Notes: generated from the letters alone by a model not told the origin. DNA of 64,000 bases from Ralstonia pickettii (GCF_016466415.2 NZ_CP066772.2:434001-498000); one strand, 5' to 3'. Shown: positions 28,004 through 37,484, counted from the first letter of the stretch. A program made the numbers and translations.

Positions 28004-30942
28004 ACTCGATCCCACGGTTCCTGCAGCGCGCTTTCGACTATCTCTCACAGGACCTGCTTCGCCGCGTTGAGATTCGCCACCGGCTGGTTGCCGCGTTCAT
28101 CCTGCTGTCTCTGCTGCCGATCTGCATTTCGGCCAGCATTTCATACGTGAACTCGATCGCGGCAATCAAGGACAACGCAGAGATCTTCTCGAAGGAGGTG
28201 GTCAAGCAAGTCTCGAGGAACATCGAATTGCGCATGCGGCAGATCGAGACGGAAAGCAACTTGCTGGTGCTCTCCAATCGGGTTCAAGGTGCGCTTGCCA
28301 GGGCTGCGAGCGGCAACAGCAAGGAGCAAAGCGAGGCACGCCAGGACATGGCGCGGCTGCTCCTCGAGCATTACGGATCGGTTGATTTCATCAACCAGAA
28401 GTATCTGCTCGACAAGAACAACCGGATTCTCGACACCCAGGCCGCCACGCAATTGACCGAGGGTGTGACACGCCTCGTCTCACGCGCTCAGGACGAGCAT
28501 GCGCACACGTACTGGGGCAGCTACGACAACGGTGTTGGACAGCAAAACGTCGGGGTGGTGCGCGCCATCATCGACAAGAACAGCAACCGCCAGCTCGGCA
28601 ATCTGGTGCTGATCGTCCGCCCGGCATACTTCTCGACCATCTTCAACGACGTCGCCACGGGCAGCGGTACGCAAATCTACATTCTCGATGCGAGTAACGA
28701 GGTCATCATCCGGGCCGCCGACGCCTCGAATGATATCGGCGCACTCCCCGAACCCGGCCTGCTCGAAAACCTCGCGCGCAACGCGACATCGGGCGAGGCG
28801 CGAAGCTTTGTTGCGGTCGAGGGAAAGCGCGGAGGACGCTATTTGACTGCGTACGCAAAAATTCCCGGCACGACCTGGTTCGTGGTGAGCACCATCGCGG
28901 AGAAAAAGCTGACGGCCGAGGCGCAGGCGGTGCGCAACCAGATTGCGCTGGTCGGCATCTCGGGGGTTCTGCTGTCGATCTTCCTCGCCTACTTCATCTC
29001 GCACAGCATTTCTGCGCCGCTCAGGGAGCTGGTGCGCAAGGTGCACGATACCGGAGACGATGCCGGCGCCCAGGTGGACGAAGAAAAGCACGTGGAAGCC
29101 GGGGCCCGCGCCCAGGACGAGTTGAGCAGGCTCGCGCAGCGCTTCGAGAGAATGCGCGAAGCGATCAAACAGAAGATCCAGAAGATCAACGAGATCAATG
29201 CCTCGCTCGAGCAGACCGTCATCGAGCGGACGGCAGAGCTCGTCACGCGGGAGCGGGAATCTCGCACACTGATCGAGAACTCGCCCGACACGATTGCCCG
29301 CTATGACCGCGAGTCCCGCCGCATCTACGCCAACCCTGCGTTCTGTGCCCTTGCTGGTTGCAGCCTTACGGAAGCGCTCGGCAAGCGGCCCTCGGAACTC
29401 CCCGGCGGCGACAACGCGCGCGTCTACGAAAAGATCATCAGCGACGTCATTTCAAGCGGTACAAGCGCGCAATTCGAACTGAGATGGGCCGGCAAGGATG
29501 GGCAGGAACAATGCTCGCACGTCCGCCTCACGCCGGAGACCGACCAAGCCGGCAATGTGCATTCCGTGTTGGCGGTCGGTCGTGATCTCTCCGACCGCAT
29601 GGCGTTTGAGGCAACCATCTGGAAACAGGCCAATTTCGATGCACTGACGGGCCTGCCAAATCGGCAGATGTTCCACGAGCGACTCGCGCAGGAAGCCAGT
29701 GAGCCAGGCCGTATCGGGCGGCGCATGGCGTTGATGCTGATCGATCTCGACCGCTTCAAGGAGGTCAACGACTCGCTCGGGCACGACAGGGGAGATACGT
29801 TGCTGATCGAGGCCGGCAAGCGCATCGGTTCGTGTGTGCGCCAATCGGATACGGTCGCCCGCCTTGGCGGCGATGAGTTCACCGTCATCCTGCCCAATGT
29901 GGATGACGCAGAGAGCGTTGAGCGGATCGCCCGGACCATCATCGGCAAGTTGGCCGAGCCATTCAAACTGGGCGCAGACGAAGCCTTCATCTCTGCCAGC
30001 GTTGGCGTCACGTTCTATCCCGACGACGCCCACGATCTTGACGTGCTGTTCAAGAACGCAGATCAAGCCATGTATGCGGCCAAGAACGCCGGGCGCAATC
30101 GCTTCAGTTACTTCAAGCCCGATATGCAGGTGGAGGCCGAACAGCGCCTGCGGCTCACCAGCGATCTGCGCACCGCGCTGCCCAGCGGCCAGTTTCAGGT
30201 CTACTACCAGCCCATCGTCGAGCTCGCCACGGGCGAGGTTTGCAAAGCCGAGGCGCTGATCCGTTGGCTGCACCCGGAGCGCGGCACCATCAGCCCGCAT
30301 GATTTCATTTCCGTGGCGGAAGACACGGGCCTCATCGTCCCCATCGGCGATTGGGTATTCAAGCAGGCGGTGCGACAGGCGCGTCAATGGCGGGATCGGT
30401 TCCATCCGTCTTTCCAGATCAGCGTCAACATGTCTCCGGTGCAGATGCGGCAGGATGGCCAACTGTGCGCGCGATGGCCCGACTTCCTTGCACGGGAAGG
30501 GCTGCCCGCTCAGAGCGTGATGGTGGAAATCACGGAAGGGCTGCTATTGCAGGCCGAATCGCGGACGGACGAGACGCTGCTGACGCTGCGCAGCGCAGGC
30601 ATCGGAATCTCGATTGACGACTTCGGAACCGGTTACTCGTCGCTTGCGTATCTCAAGCGCTTCGATATTGACTACCTGAAGATCGATCGGTCATTCGTCC
30701 ACAACCTGAGCTTTGACGAAGACAACCAGGCACTGTGCGAGGCAATGGTCGTGCTGGCGCACAAATTGGGGCTCAAAGTCATTGCCGAAGGCGTGGAGAC
30801 CGCCGAGCAGCGGGATTTTCTCAAGGCAGTCGATTGCGATTTTGCGCAGGGCTTTCTTTATTCGACCCCGGTTCCGCCGCATGAATTCGAACGTCGCGTC
30901 TGGCCCATGAGCGAAAAGCGCGCCGCTGATGCTTCCGCATGA
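28000..30942 (+). CDS. Membrane cyclic-di-GMP enzyme: Cache-HAMP-PAS-GGDEF-EAL
   Basis: 980 residues. Membrane helices near 28-48 and 308-328 bracket a large periplasmic Cache-type domain. HAMP, a coiled coil, PAS (about 420-535), GGDEF (motif at residues 623-627, with RQSD I-site five residues before it) and EAL follow. The EAL domain keeps EALIRW (751-), VEITEGLLL, DDFGTGYSSLAYL and VIAEGVETAEQ. Both synthesis and breakdown of c-di-GMP are possible. The translational coupling to a periplasmic binding protein resembles Vibrio NspS-MbaA, where a polyamine-binding protein controls such an enzyme. Here the binding protein is sugar-type. Confidence 0.93.
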   Translation: MNSIPRFLQRAFDYLSQDLLRRVEIRHRLVAAFILLSLLPICISASISYVNSIAAIKDNAEIFSKEVVKQVSRNIELRMRQIETESNLLVLSNRVQGALARAASGNSKEQSEARQDMARLLLEHYGSVDFINQKYLLDKNNRILDTQAATQLTEGVTRLVSRAQDEHAHTYWGSYDNGVGQQNVGVVRAIIDKNSNRQLGNLVLIVRPAYFSTIFNDVATGSGTQIYILDASNEVIIRAADASNDIGALPEPGLLENLARNATSGEARSFVAVEGKRGGRYLTAYAKIPGTTWFVVSTIAEKKLTAEAQAVRNQIALVGISGVLLSIFLAYFISHSISAPLRELVRKVHDTGDDAGAQVDEEKHVEAGARAQDELSRLAQRFERMREAIKQKIQKINEINASLEQTVIERTAELVTRERESRTLIENSPDTIARYDRESRRIYANPAFCALAGCSLTEALGKRPSELPGGDNARVYEKIISDVISSGTSAQFELRWAGKDGQEQCSHVRLTPETDQAGNVHSVLAVGRDLSDRMAFEATIWKQANFDALTGLPNRQMFHERLAQEASEPGRIGRRMALMLIDLDRFKEVNDSLGHDRGDTLLIEAGKRIGSCVRQSDTVARLGGDEFTVILPNVDDAESVERIARTIIGKLAEPFKLGADEAFISASVGVTFYPDDAHDLDVLFKNADQAMYAAKNAGRNRFSYFKPDMQVEAEQRLRLTSDLRTALPSGQFQVYYQPIVELATGEVCKAEALIRWLHPERGTISPHDFISVAEDTGLIVPIGDWVFKQAVRQARQWRDRFHPSFQISVNMSPVQMRQDGQLCARWPDFLAREGLPAQSVMVEITEGLLLQAESRTDETLLTLRSAGIGISIDDFGTGYSSLAYLKRFDIDYLKIDRSFVHNLSFDEDNQALCEAMVVLAHKLGLKVIAEGVETAEQRDFLKAVDCDFAQGFLYSTPVPPHEFERRVWPMSEKRAADASA

Positions 30943-31037
30943 AGGACCGGGACACGGAGTTTGAAGAGATCAGGCGCCGCTTCGTCGCCTACGCAGCGGG
31001 AGAAGCCCTTCATGTGGTACGGCACACATGAACATCG

Positions 31038-31943
31038 TTATCGCGCGCCCAGTAACCGGCACTCCGCCGACAACGCGAGCAGGTTCGGATCGCGCTCCCG
31101 ATTGCGCTGCATCACGAGCACGATGTGCTGGCTGATGGCATAGCGCGCGGCCAGCGGAATCAGCTGCACCTTGGGGCTGAAATCGGCCACGCGACGCGGC
31201 AGCAGCGCATAGCCGATGCCGCCGCTCACGAGGTTCATGAGCGAGAAGATGTCGCCCACGCGCAGCGCAATCTGTGGCGCAAAGCCGGCCTTGTCGAAGG
31301 CGGCCATGAAGTCGTGATACGTCGCAAAGTCATCGCCGAGCGCAACGAACTTTTCGCTGCGCACGGTTTGCAAATCGATCTCCGCTGACGACGCATACGG
31401 CGAGCCCAGTGGCGCGGCAAAGAGGATCTCGTCGTCAAACATCGGCACGGTCAGCAGATCGGGATTGCGCAGCGGCTCGCCCAGTGCGATGACGATGGCG
31501 TCGAGCTGGCCGTCTTCCAGCTTGGCGAGCAGGCTGCGGTTCGAGCCCAGCGTGAGTTCGATGTCGAGCGCGGAGCGGCGCGTCTTCAAGCCCGCAAAGA
31601 TGCGCGGCAGCGTACCGACCGTCATCGAATAGAGCCCGCCGATCTTCAGCGTGGTTGACGAAAACCCGGCCGCTTCGCGCGTGCGGCGCACGCCGGCTTC
31701 GCACTCGGCCAGGATCCGCTCCACGTGCTCGGCAAACACATAGGCGGTGGAGAGCGGAATCAGCTTGCGCCCATCGCGCTTGAACAGCGGGCAGCGCAGC
31801 CCCTCCTCCAGGGAATGCAGCGCGCGGTGCACGCTTACCGTGCTTTGCCCGAGCGCCTCCGACACGCGGCCCATGTTGCCCAGCGTCATGAACGACTGGA
31901 ACACCTCCAGCTTCTTCAGGGTGATGTCTTCATCGATTGCCAT
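31038..31943 (-). CDS. mdcR: MdcR: LysR-family regulator of malonate utilisation
   Basis: 301 residues. The LysR helix-turn-helix is at the N-terminus (LKKLEVFQSFMTLGNMGRVS, then EALGQSTVSVHRALHSLEEG), followed by the co-inducer-binding domain. It is divergent from mdcA with a perfect palindrome between them (32004-32022). In Klebsiella and Acinetobacter the equivalent protein activates the mdc operon with malonate. The start at 31943 is chosen because longer readings run into the palindrome. Confidence 0.9.
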   Translation of the reverse strand: MAIDEDITLKKLEVFQSFMTLGNMGRVSEALGQSTVSVHRALHSLEEGLRCPLFKRDGRKLIPLSTAYVFAEHVERILAECEAGVRRTREAAGFSSTTLKIGGLYSMTVGTLPRIFAGLKTRRSALDIELTLGSNRSLLAKLEDGQLDAIVIALGEPLRNPDLLTVPMFDDEILFAAPLGSPYASSAEIDLQTVRSEKFVALGDDFATYHDFMAAFDKAGFAPQIALRVGDIFSLMNLVSGGIGYALLPRRVADFSPKVQLIPLAARYAISQHIVLVMQRNRERDPNLLALSAECRLLGAR

Positions 31944-32003
31944 GGCAGGGTCTCCTCCGGGCGCGTTCTGGCTGCGCACTGGTATCGGAATCGTCCATTG
32001 TTC

Positions 32004-32022
32004 CATTAACTTAAAGTTAATG
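32004..32022. promoter_or_regulatory. Palindromic operator in the mdcR-mdcA divergent promoter
   Basis: CATTAACTT-A-AAGTTAATG is a perfect 9-bp inverted repeat around one central base. It contains a T-N11-A core as expected for LysR regulators. It is 61 bp from the mdcR start and 88 bp from the mdcA start. Binding by MdcR is inferred from position. Confidence 0.65.
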
Positions 32023-32109
32023 AAACCGCGCCTAGGTTGATTGAAGTGCACCTTTTTACGGCATACGGTACAGGGCATCAAATCAATCCAAGGCTGGAGA
32101 CGCCATCCC

Positions 32110-33798
32110 ATGCAACCGATGCCCAACCAATCGGCAGACGGGGCCAACGCGCCCATCCCGCCCCAATGGCGCCGGCGGCGCGACGAGAAAGAACGCCGCC
32201 TGACTGCAGCCCGGCGCATTGCCCAGGGCAAGGTCATTCCCACCAGCGATATCGTCGCCGCGCTCGAAGCGCTGCTCGCCCCGGGCGATCGCGTCGTGCT
32301 GGAAGGCAACAACCAGAAACAGGCGGATTTCCTCTCGCGTTCGCTGGCCAAGGTCAGCCCCGAGCGCCTGCACGATCTGCACATGATCATGCCCAGCGTG
32401 AGCCGCGCTGAACACCTCGACATTTTCGAGGCCGGCATCGCGCACAAGCTGGACTTCTCGTTCGCCGGGCCGCAGAGCCTGCGCATCAGCCAGTTGCTGG
32501 CCGACGGGCTGCTGGAAGTCGGCGCCATCCACACCTACATCGAGCTGTATGCGCGGCTGGTCGTGGACTTGATTCCGAATGTGTCGCTGGTGGCCGGTTT
32601 CAAGGCCGATCGCGACGGCAACATCTACACCGGCCCGAGCACCGAAGACACGCCCGCACTGGTCGAGCCCACGGCGTTTTCCGATGGCATTGTCATCGTG
32701 CAGGTCAACGAGATCGTCGATGACGCGGCCGACCTGCCGCGCGTCGACATTCCCGGCTCGTGGGTCGACTTCATCGTGCAGGCCGACAAGCCGTTCTACA
32801 TCGAGCCGCTATTCACGCGCGACCCGCGCCTCATCAAACCCGTGCACGTGCTGATGGCGATGATGGCCATTCGCGGCATCTACCAGCGGCACAACGTGCA
32901 GTCGCTCAACCACGGCATCGGCTTCAACACGGCGGCCATCGAGTTGATCCTGCCGACCTACGGCGAACGCCTGGGCCTCAAAGGCAAGATCTGCCGGAAC
33001 TGGACGCTGAACCCGCACCCGACGCTCATTCCCGCCATTGAATCCGGCTGGGTGGAAAGCGTGCACTGCTTCGGCACGGAACTCGGCATGGAACGCTACG
33101 TCGCCGCGCGCCCCGATGTGTTCTTCACGGGCCGTGATGGCTCGTTGCGCTCGAACCGCATGCTGTGCCAGCTCGCCGGCCAATATGCGGTGGACCTCTT
33201 CATTGGCGCGACGCTGCAGGTGGATGGCGACGGGCACTCGTCTACCGTCACGCGCGGGCGCCTGGCCGGCTTTGGCGGCGCGCCCAACATGGGCCACGAC
33301 CCGCGCGGCCGCCGCCACGCCACGCCTGCATGGTTGGACATGACGGAACCCGTGACGATGCTGGAGCGCGGCAAGAAGCTCGTCGTGCAGATGGTCGAAA
33401 CGTTCCAGGAGGGCGGCAAGCCGACCTTTGTCGACACGCTGGATGCGGTGGCCGTGGCCAGGCAAAGCGGCATGCCGCTCGCGCCCATCATGATCTACGG
33501 CGACGACGTCACGCACCTGCTGACCGAAGACGGCATTGCGTATCTCTACAAGGCACGTTCGCTGGACGAGCGGCGCGCCATGATTGCGGCGGTGGCGGGC
33601 GTCACATCGATCGGCCTGCGGCATGACCCATCCAAGACCGAACAGATGCGCCGCGACGGCCTGATCGCGCTGCCCGAAGACCTCGACGTGCGCCGCAGCG
33701 ATGCCAGCCGCGAGCTGCTCGCCGCCAAGAGCATCGCCGACCTGGTCGAATGGTCCGGCGGCCTGTACGACCCGCCTGCGCGCTTCCGGAGCTGGTAA
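32110..33798 (+). CDS. mdcA: Malonate decarboxylase alpha subunit (acetyl-ACP:malonate ACP transferase)
   Basis: About 562 residues. MdcA exchanges the acetyl group on the carrier protein MdcC for malonate before decarboxylation. The sequence is a CoA-transferase-like protein throughout (LEGNNQKQADFLSRSLAKVS ... FGGAPNMGHDPRGRRHATPA ... VTSIGLRHDPSKTEQMRRDG) and of normal family length. The ATG at 32110 has a GGAG nearby; the longer frame begins inside the regulatory region. The stop overlaps the mdcB start (TAATG). It is the first gene of mdcABCDE-madLM-mdcGH. Confidence 0.96.
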   Translation: MQPMPNQSADGANAPIPPQWRRRRDEKERRLTAARRIAQGKVIPTSDIVAALEALLAPGDRVVLEGNNQKQADFLSRSLAKVSPERLHDLHMIMPSVSRAEHLDIFEAGIAHKLDFSFAGPQSLRISQLLADGLLEVGAIHTYIELYARLVVDLIPNVSLVAGFKADRDGNIYTGPSTEDTPALVEPTAFSDGIVIVQVNEIVDDAADLPRVDIPGSWVDFIVQADKPFYIEPLFTRDPRLIKPVHVLMAMMAIRGIYQRHNVQSLNHGIGFNTAAIELILPTYGERLGLKGKICRNWTLNPHPTLIPAIESGWVESVHCFGTELGMERYVAARPDVFFTGRDGSLRSNRMLCQLAGQYAVDLFIGATLQVDGDGHSSTVTRGRLAGFGGAPNMGHDPRGRRHATPAWLDMTEPVTMLERGKKLVVQMVETFQEGGKPTFVDTLDAVAVARQSGMPLAPIMIYGDDVTHLLTEDGIAYLYKARSLDERRAMIAAVAGVTSIGLRHDPSKTEQMRRDGLIALPEDLDVRRSDASRELLAAKSIADLVEWSGGLYDPPARFRSW

Positions 33799-34727
33799 TG
33801 GAAAAGACATTGCAACGGCCCCTGCCGGCCAGCCCGAAAGCACGCGCGAAGCGATTGGCCGCGCTGGTCGAGTCTGCCCTGATCGACGAGGTAACGCTGT
33901 CGCCCAAACCCGGCCTGGTGGATGTGCGCGGCAACGGTGCGCATCACGATCTGGACTGGACGCTGATGGTGCATTCCGCGCAGACGCTGCGCCCCGCGTT
34001 TGAAGCCATGGCGTTGGCCGGCGCGCAAATCGAAATGCAGGCCGGCGCACAACTCGCCCTGCGCGAGCGCATCGGCCGCCTGGGGCGCGAAGGCGAAGCA
34101 GCCATGCTCGAGGCCACCGGCGGCGTCAACACGCACCGCGGCGCCATCTGGGCGCTGGGCTTGCTGGTGACGGCTGCAGCTCAAACACCGCCTGCAGTGG
34201 ACGCAGCCGCTGTTGCACGCCGCGCCGCGCGCCTGGCGAACATTCCCGACCGCTTTGCCCCCGTCTCGACTGGCCACAAAGGCGAGCGCGCCTGCAACGA
34301 CTATGGCGTCGGCGGGGCCAAGGGCCAGGCCTGCGCCGGCTTCCCGCACGTGATCAAGGTGGCGCTGCCTGCGCTGCGCGAAGCGCGTGCGGCCGGCATC
34401 CGCGAAGACCACGCACGCGTGGATGCATTGCTCGCCGTCATGGCCGCGCTGGACGACACCTGCGTGCTCGCACGCGGCGGCGCCAAGGCACTGCACGTCG
34501 TGCAAACCGGCGCGGCCACCGTGCGTGCAGAAGGCGGCTTGGCAACAGCACAAGGCCGCCGCGCTTTCCGCACGCTCGAACAAGACATGCTGGCGCTGCA
34601 CGTGTCGCCTGGCGGCGCAGCCGACTTGCTAGCCGCGGCGCTCTTCCTAGACCGCCTGCCCGCAAACGCGCACGCAGTGTCCGACACCGAATCCGCTCAT
34701 CAGGAAACCGAACATGGAGCATCTTGA
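33798..34727 (+). CDS. mdcB: Triphosphoribosyl-dephospho-CoA synthase
   Basis: 309 residues. MdcB (CitG family) makes 2'-(5''-triphosphoribosyl)-3'-dephospho-CoA, the precursor of the prosthetic group of MdcC. Family motifs are visible: LSPKPGLVDVRGNGAHHDLD, EATGGVNTHRGAIWALGLL, GVGGAKGQACAGFPHV. The start codon overlaps the mdcA stop. The stop overlaps mdcC by 14 bp. Confidence 0.95.
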   Translation: MEKTLQRPLPASPKARAKRLAALVESALIDEVTLSPKPGLVDVRGNGAHHDLDWTLMVHSAQTLRPAFEAMALAGAQIEMQAGAQLALRERIGRLGREGEAAMLEATGGVNTHRGAIWALGLLVTAAAQTPPAVDAAAVARRAARLANIPDRFAPVSTGHKGERACNDYGVGGAKGQACAGFPHVIKVALPALREARAAGIREDHARVDALLAVMAALDDTCVLARGGAKALHVVQTGAATVRAEGGLATAQGRRAFRTLEQDMLALHVSPGGAADLLAAALFLDRLPANAHAVSDTESAHQETEHGAS

Positions 34728-35022
34728 TTTTCAGTTCACCGGCGGCGCACCCGCTGGGCGCCGCGCGTATGCCGGCGTGGTCGGCTCGGGCGACCTTGAA
34801 GTGCTGTTGACGCCGGGCAAGGCCGGCCACATCGACGTGGCCATCACGACGTCCGTCAATGGCATGAGCGCGACGTGGCAGGCGCAGCTTGCGCGTGTGT
34901 TCGGCTCGCACGCGTGGCCGGCGGCCAAGATCATCATCAACGACTTCGGCGCGACACCGGCCGTGGTGCGGTTGCGGCTCGAGCAGGCGCTTGAAGCGCT
35001 TAACGCGCTGGCGCAATCTTGA
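34714..35022 (+). CDS. mdcC: Malonate decarboxylase acyl-carrier protein, delta subunit
   Basis: 102 residues. MdcC carries the 2'-(5''-phosphoribosyl)-3'-dephospho-CoA prosthetic group. Ser25 in GVVGSGDLEVLL is at the position of the modified serine known in Klebsiella MdcC. It overlaps mdcB and precedes mdcD by nine bases. A TGAGGAG ribosome site for mdcD follows the stop. Confidence 0.95.
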   Translation: MEHLDFQFTGGAPAGRRAYAGVVGSGDLEVLLTPGKAGHIDVAITTSVNGMSATWQAQLARVFGSHAWPAAKIIINDFGATPAVVRLRLEQALEALNALAQS

Positions 35023-35031
35023 GGAGAAGCC

Positions 35032-35877
35032 ATGTCACGCAACCCGATTGAACGCGACAGCTTTATCGAACGCGACGCGCGCCGACGCGCGATTGCGCTG
35101 CTCGACCCCGGCACCTTCCGTGAGCTGCTGGACCCGTTCGAACAATTGACCTCGCCGTGGCTGCCGCGTCAGGGCATCGTCACGCAGGCCGATGATGGCG
35201 TCGTGGTGGCGCGCGGCACGCTGGGCGGGCATCCCGCGGTGGTGCTCGCCATTGAAGGCGCCTTCCAGGGCGGCAGCATGGGCGAAGTGTCCGGCGCCAA
35301 GATTGCGGGCGCGCTGGAGCTGGCGGTGGAAGACAACCGCAACGGTATTCCCACACGCGCCGTCATCGTCTTCGAAACGGGCGGCGTGCGGCTTCAGGAA
35401 GCCAACCTGGGCCTGGCCGCCATTGCTGAAATCCACGCAGGCATCCGTGCTTTGCGCGAGTACGGGCCGGTGATCGGCATCACCGCAGGCGTGGTCGGCT
35501 GCTTTGGCGGCATGAGCATCGCTGCAGGCCTGTGCAGCTACCTGCTGATGACGCGCGAAGCACGCCTCGGCCTGAACGGCCCGCAGGTGATCGAGCAGGA
35601 AGCCGGCATTGAAGAATACGACTCGCGCGATCGCCCCTTCATCTGGAGCCTCACCGGAGGCGAACAACGCGCCGCCACCGGCTTGGCCGATGTCTGCATC
35701 GAAGACGATTCCGTCACGATCCGCGCGCAGGTGATCGAGTGGCTGCGTGCCGGCGCACCCGCGCGCCAGCGCAGCGAGCAGATCGACCACTACCTCGCCC
35801 AACTTGCCGCTGTCGACACGTCGCGCCAAGCCACCGCAGAAGATGTGCGCGCGCACTACGCAAAGGACGTCGCATGA
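35032..35877 (+). CDS. mdcD: Malonate decarboxylase beta subunit
   Basis: 281 residues of the carboxyltransferase (crotonase-like) fold: EGAFQGGSMGEVSGAKIAGA, GGVRLQEANLGLAAIAEIHA, GCFGGMSIAAGLC. With MdcE it decarboxylates malonyl-S-MdcC to acetyl-S-MdcC and carbon dioxide without biotin. Its stop overlaps the mdcE start (ATGA), consistent with equimolar synthesis of the two subunits. Confidence 0.96.
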   Translation: MSRNPIERDSFIERDARRRAIALLDPGTFRELLDPFEQLTSPWLPRQGIVTQADDGVVVARGTLGGHPAVVLAIEGAFQGGSMGEVSGAKIAGALELAVEDNRNGIPTRAVIVFETGGVRLQEANLGLAAIAEIHAGIRALREYGPVIGITAGVVGCFGGMSIAAGLCSYLLMTREARLGLNGPQVIEQEAGIEEYDSRDRPFIWSLTGGEQRAATGLADVCIEDDSVTIRAQVIEWLRAGAPARQRSEQIDHYLAQLAAVDTSRQATAEDVRAHYAKDVA

Positions 35878-36704
35878 GCCAGAACGAACTTTCCACGCGC
35901 GGCGCGACCTGGATGCGCGCGCTCGCCGTCGGCACACCGGTGCCGGGTTACGGCAGCACGCTGCAAGTCGTCGATGCCGCGCTCGCGGGTCAGCCGGCTC
36001 GCTACATCGCCGTCGTGCCCGATGCCGAGAACCGCTTCCCCCGCGCACGCAACGGTGAAGTCGGCCTCGTCGAAGGCTGGCAGCTTGCGCGTGCCGTGCG
36101 CGATGCCATGCGTGCCGATGCAGGGCAGGAAAAGAAGCGCGCCATCGTCGCCGTCATCGATGTGGCAAGCCAAGCCTACGGCCGCCGCGAGGAGGCCTAC
36201 GGCATCCACCTCGCGCTGGCTGCAGCGGCGGACGCCTACGCTGCCGCACGCTTGGCCGGCCACCCCGTCATCGGCCTCATCGTCGGTCGCGCCATGTCGG
36301 GCGCATTGCTCGCGCACGGCTACCAGGCCAATCGCCTGCTCGCCCTGGACGATGCCGACGTGATGGTGCACGCGATGGGCAAGGCCGCAGCCGCGCGCGT
36401 AACGCTACGCTCCGTGGCCGACCTGGAACGCCTCGCGCAAGAGATTCCGCCCATGGCATACGACATCGCCAGCTTCGCGTCGCTCGGTTTGCTGTGGAAA
36501 CTGCTGAAGGTGAAGTCTGCCGACGCGCCAGATGCAGGCGACGTCGACACCGTGCAGACCGCACTCGCCGCAGCACTGGCCGACATCACAGCCGACCCAT
36601 CACGCGGCCTGGAAAGCCGCCTGGGCGCACCGCTGCGCAGTGCGTCCTCAGAGGTACGCAAACGCCTGCGCGAGCAATGGAACGCGCAGCCAGAAGGCGC
36701 ATAA
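35874..36704 (+). CDS. mdcE: Malonate decarboxylase gamma subunit
   Basis: 276 residues forming the partner half of the carboxyltransferase complex (VAVIDVASQAYGRREEAYGI ... IGLIVGRAMSGALLAHGYQA). The ATG at 35874 overlaps the mdcD stop. It is the last of the enzyme-complex genes before a 361-bp gap containing two hairpins, after which the malonate transporter genes begin. Confidence 0.94.
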   Translation: MSQNELSTRGATWMRALAVGTPVPGYGSTLQVVDAALAGQPARYIAVVPDAENRFPRARNGEVGLVEGWQLARAVRDAMRADAGQEKKRAIVAVIDVASQAYGRREEAYGIHLALAAAADAYAAARLAGHPVIGLIVGRAMSGALLAHGYQANRLLALDDADVMVHAMGKAAAARVTLRSVADLERLAQEIPPMAYDIASFASLGLLWKLLKVKSADAPDAGDVDTVQTALAAALADITADPSRGLESRLGAPLRSASSEVRKRLREQWNAQPEGA

Positions 36705-36804
36705 CAAATAGGAGACACATCACGGCGCGAACCTAAAGCACCAGATGGTGTGGCCGCACCCTGCCCTATGCGGCGCCTTGAATTTTTGTGAGCGGGCGGA
36801 AAAA

Positions 36805-36933
36805 GGAAGGAGGCTGTCTGAGCGCAGCGAGTTTGCCTCCTTCCCCGCACGGTCACGGAAATTCAAGGAGTCTTTCGCCACATCGGGCGCGCCTTTCTTT
36901 GCTTACTTTCTTTGGCAAGACAAAGAAAGTAAG
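36805..36933. repeat. Twin-hairpin intergenic element between mdcE and madL
   Basis: The 361-bp gap holds two perfect inverted repeats: GGAAGGAGGC / GCCTCCTTCC (36805-36814, 36835-36844) and CTTACTTTCTTTG / CAAAGAAAGTAAG (36902-36914, 36921-36933). The second resembles dispersed elements I recall from intergenic regions of Burkholderiales genomes, so this looks like an inserted repeat within an otherwise compact operon. There is no U-tract, so it is not a plain terminator. Only one copy occurs in this window. No gene is seen in the gap. Confidence 0.6.
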
Positions 36934-37065
36934 TCAGCCCCGGCAGGGGATGAAACAAGGGATACACCACCAACGCAATCAACGCAAAAACGACCAGTCT
37001 TCAACCCTCGATCACCCAAACACCACAACAGGCGACCCATCGCCGTTCCTTCAGGAGACAAAGAC

Positions 37066-37473
37066 GTGATCATCTACGGTACAACCCTGCTAGCGCTATG
37101 CCACATAGCCGGCCTCTTCCTGGGCGATCTACTCGGCCAGGCCATCGGCGTGAAGGCGAACGTGGGCGGCGTGGGCATCGCCATGCTGCTGCTCATCTTC
37201 GCGCGGCTCTACCTGCACAAGCGCGGCTTGATGCCTGCCGCTACAGAGGCAGGCGTCTCGTTCTGGGGCGCGATGTACATCCCCGTGGTGGTGGCCATGG
37301 CAGCCACGCAGAACGTCGTCACGGCACTGCGCGGCGGTCCCGTTGCGTTGCTCGGTGCCATCGGCGCGGTGATCGTGTGCGGTGCCTGCATCGCGGTTAT
37401 CAACCGCACAGGCAAAGCAGAAAACCGACAACCGCTGCCGCCACTGCCTGAAACCGAACAAGCCCGCGCCTAA
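37066..37473 (+). CDS. madL: Malonate transporter, small subunit
   Basis: 135 residues with about four hydrophobic helices (VIIYGTTLLALCHIAGLFLG, then DLLGQAIGVKANVGGVGIAM). MadL and MadM together form a sodium-dependent malonate uptake system known from Malonomonas. The GTG start at 37066 follows an AGGAGA. An upstream extension would have no membrane character. The C-terminal 25 residues are hydrophilic. It is 11 bp from madM. Confidence 0.92.
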   Translation: MIIYGTTLLALCHIAGLFLGDLLGQAIGVKANVGGVGIAMLLLIFARLYLHKRGLMPAATEAGVSFWGAMYIPVVVAMAATQNVVTALRGGPVALLGAIGAVIVCGACIAVINRTGKAENRQPLPPLPETEQARA

Positions 37474-37484
37474 GGAGCCGCACC

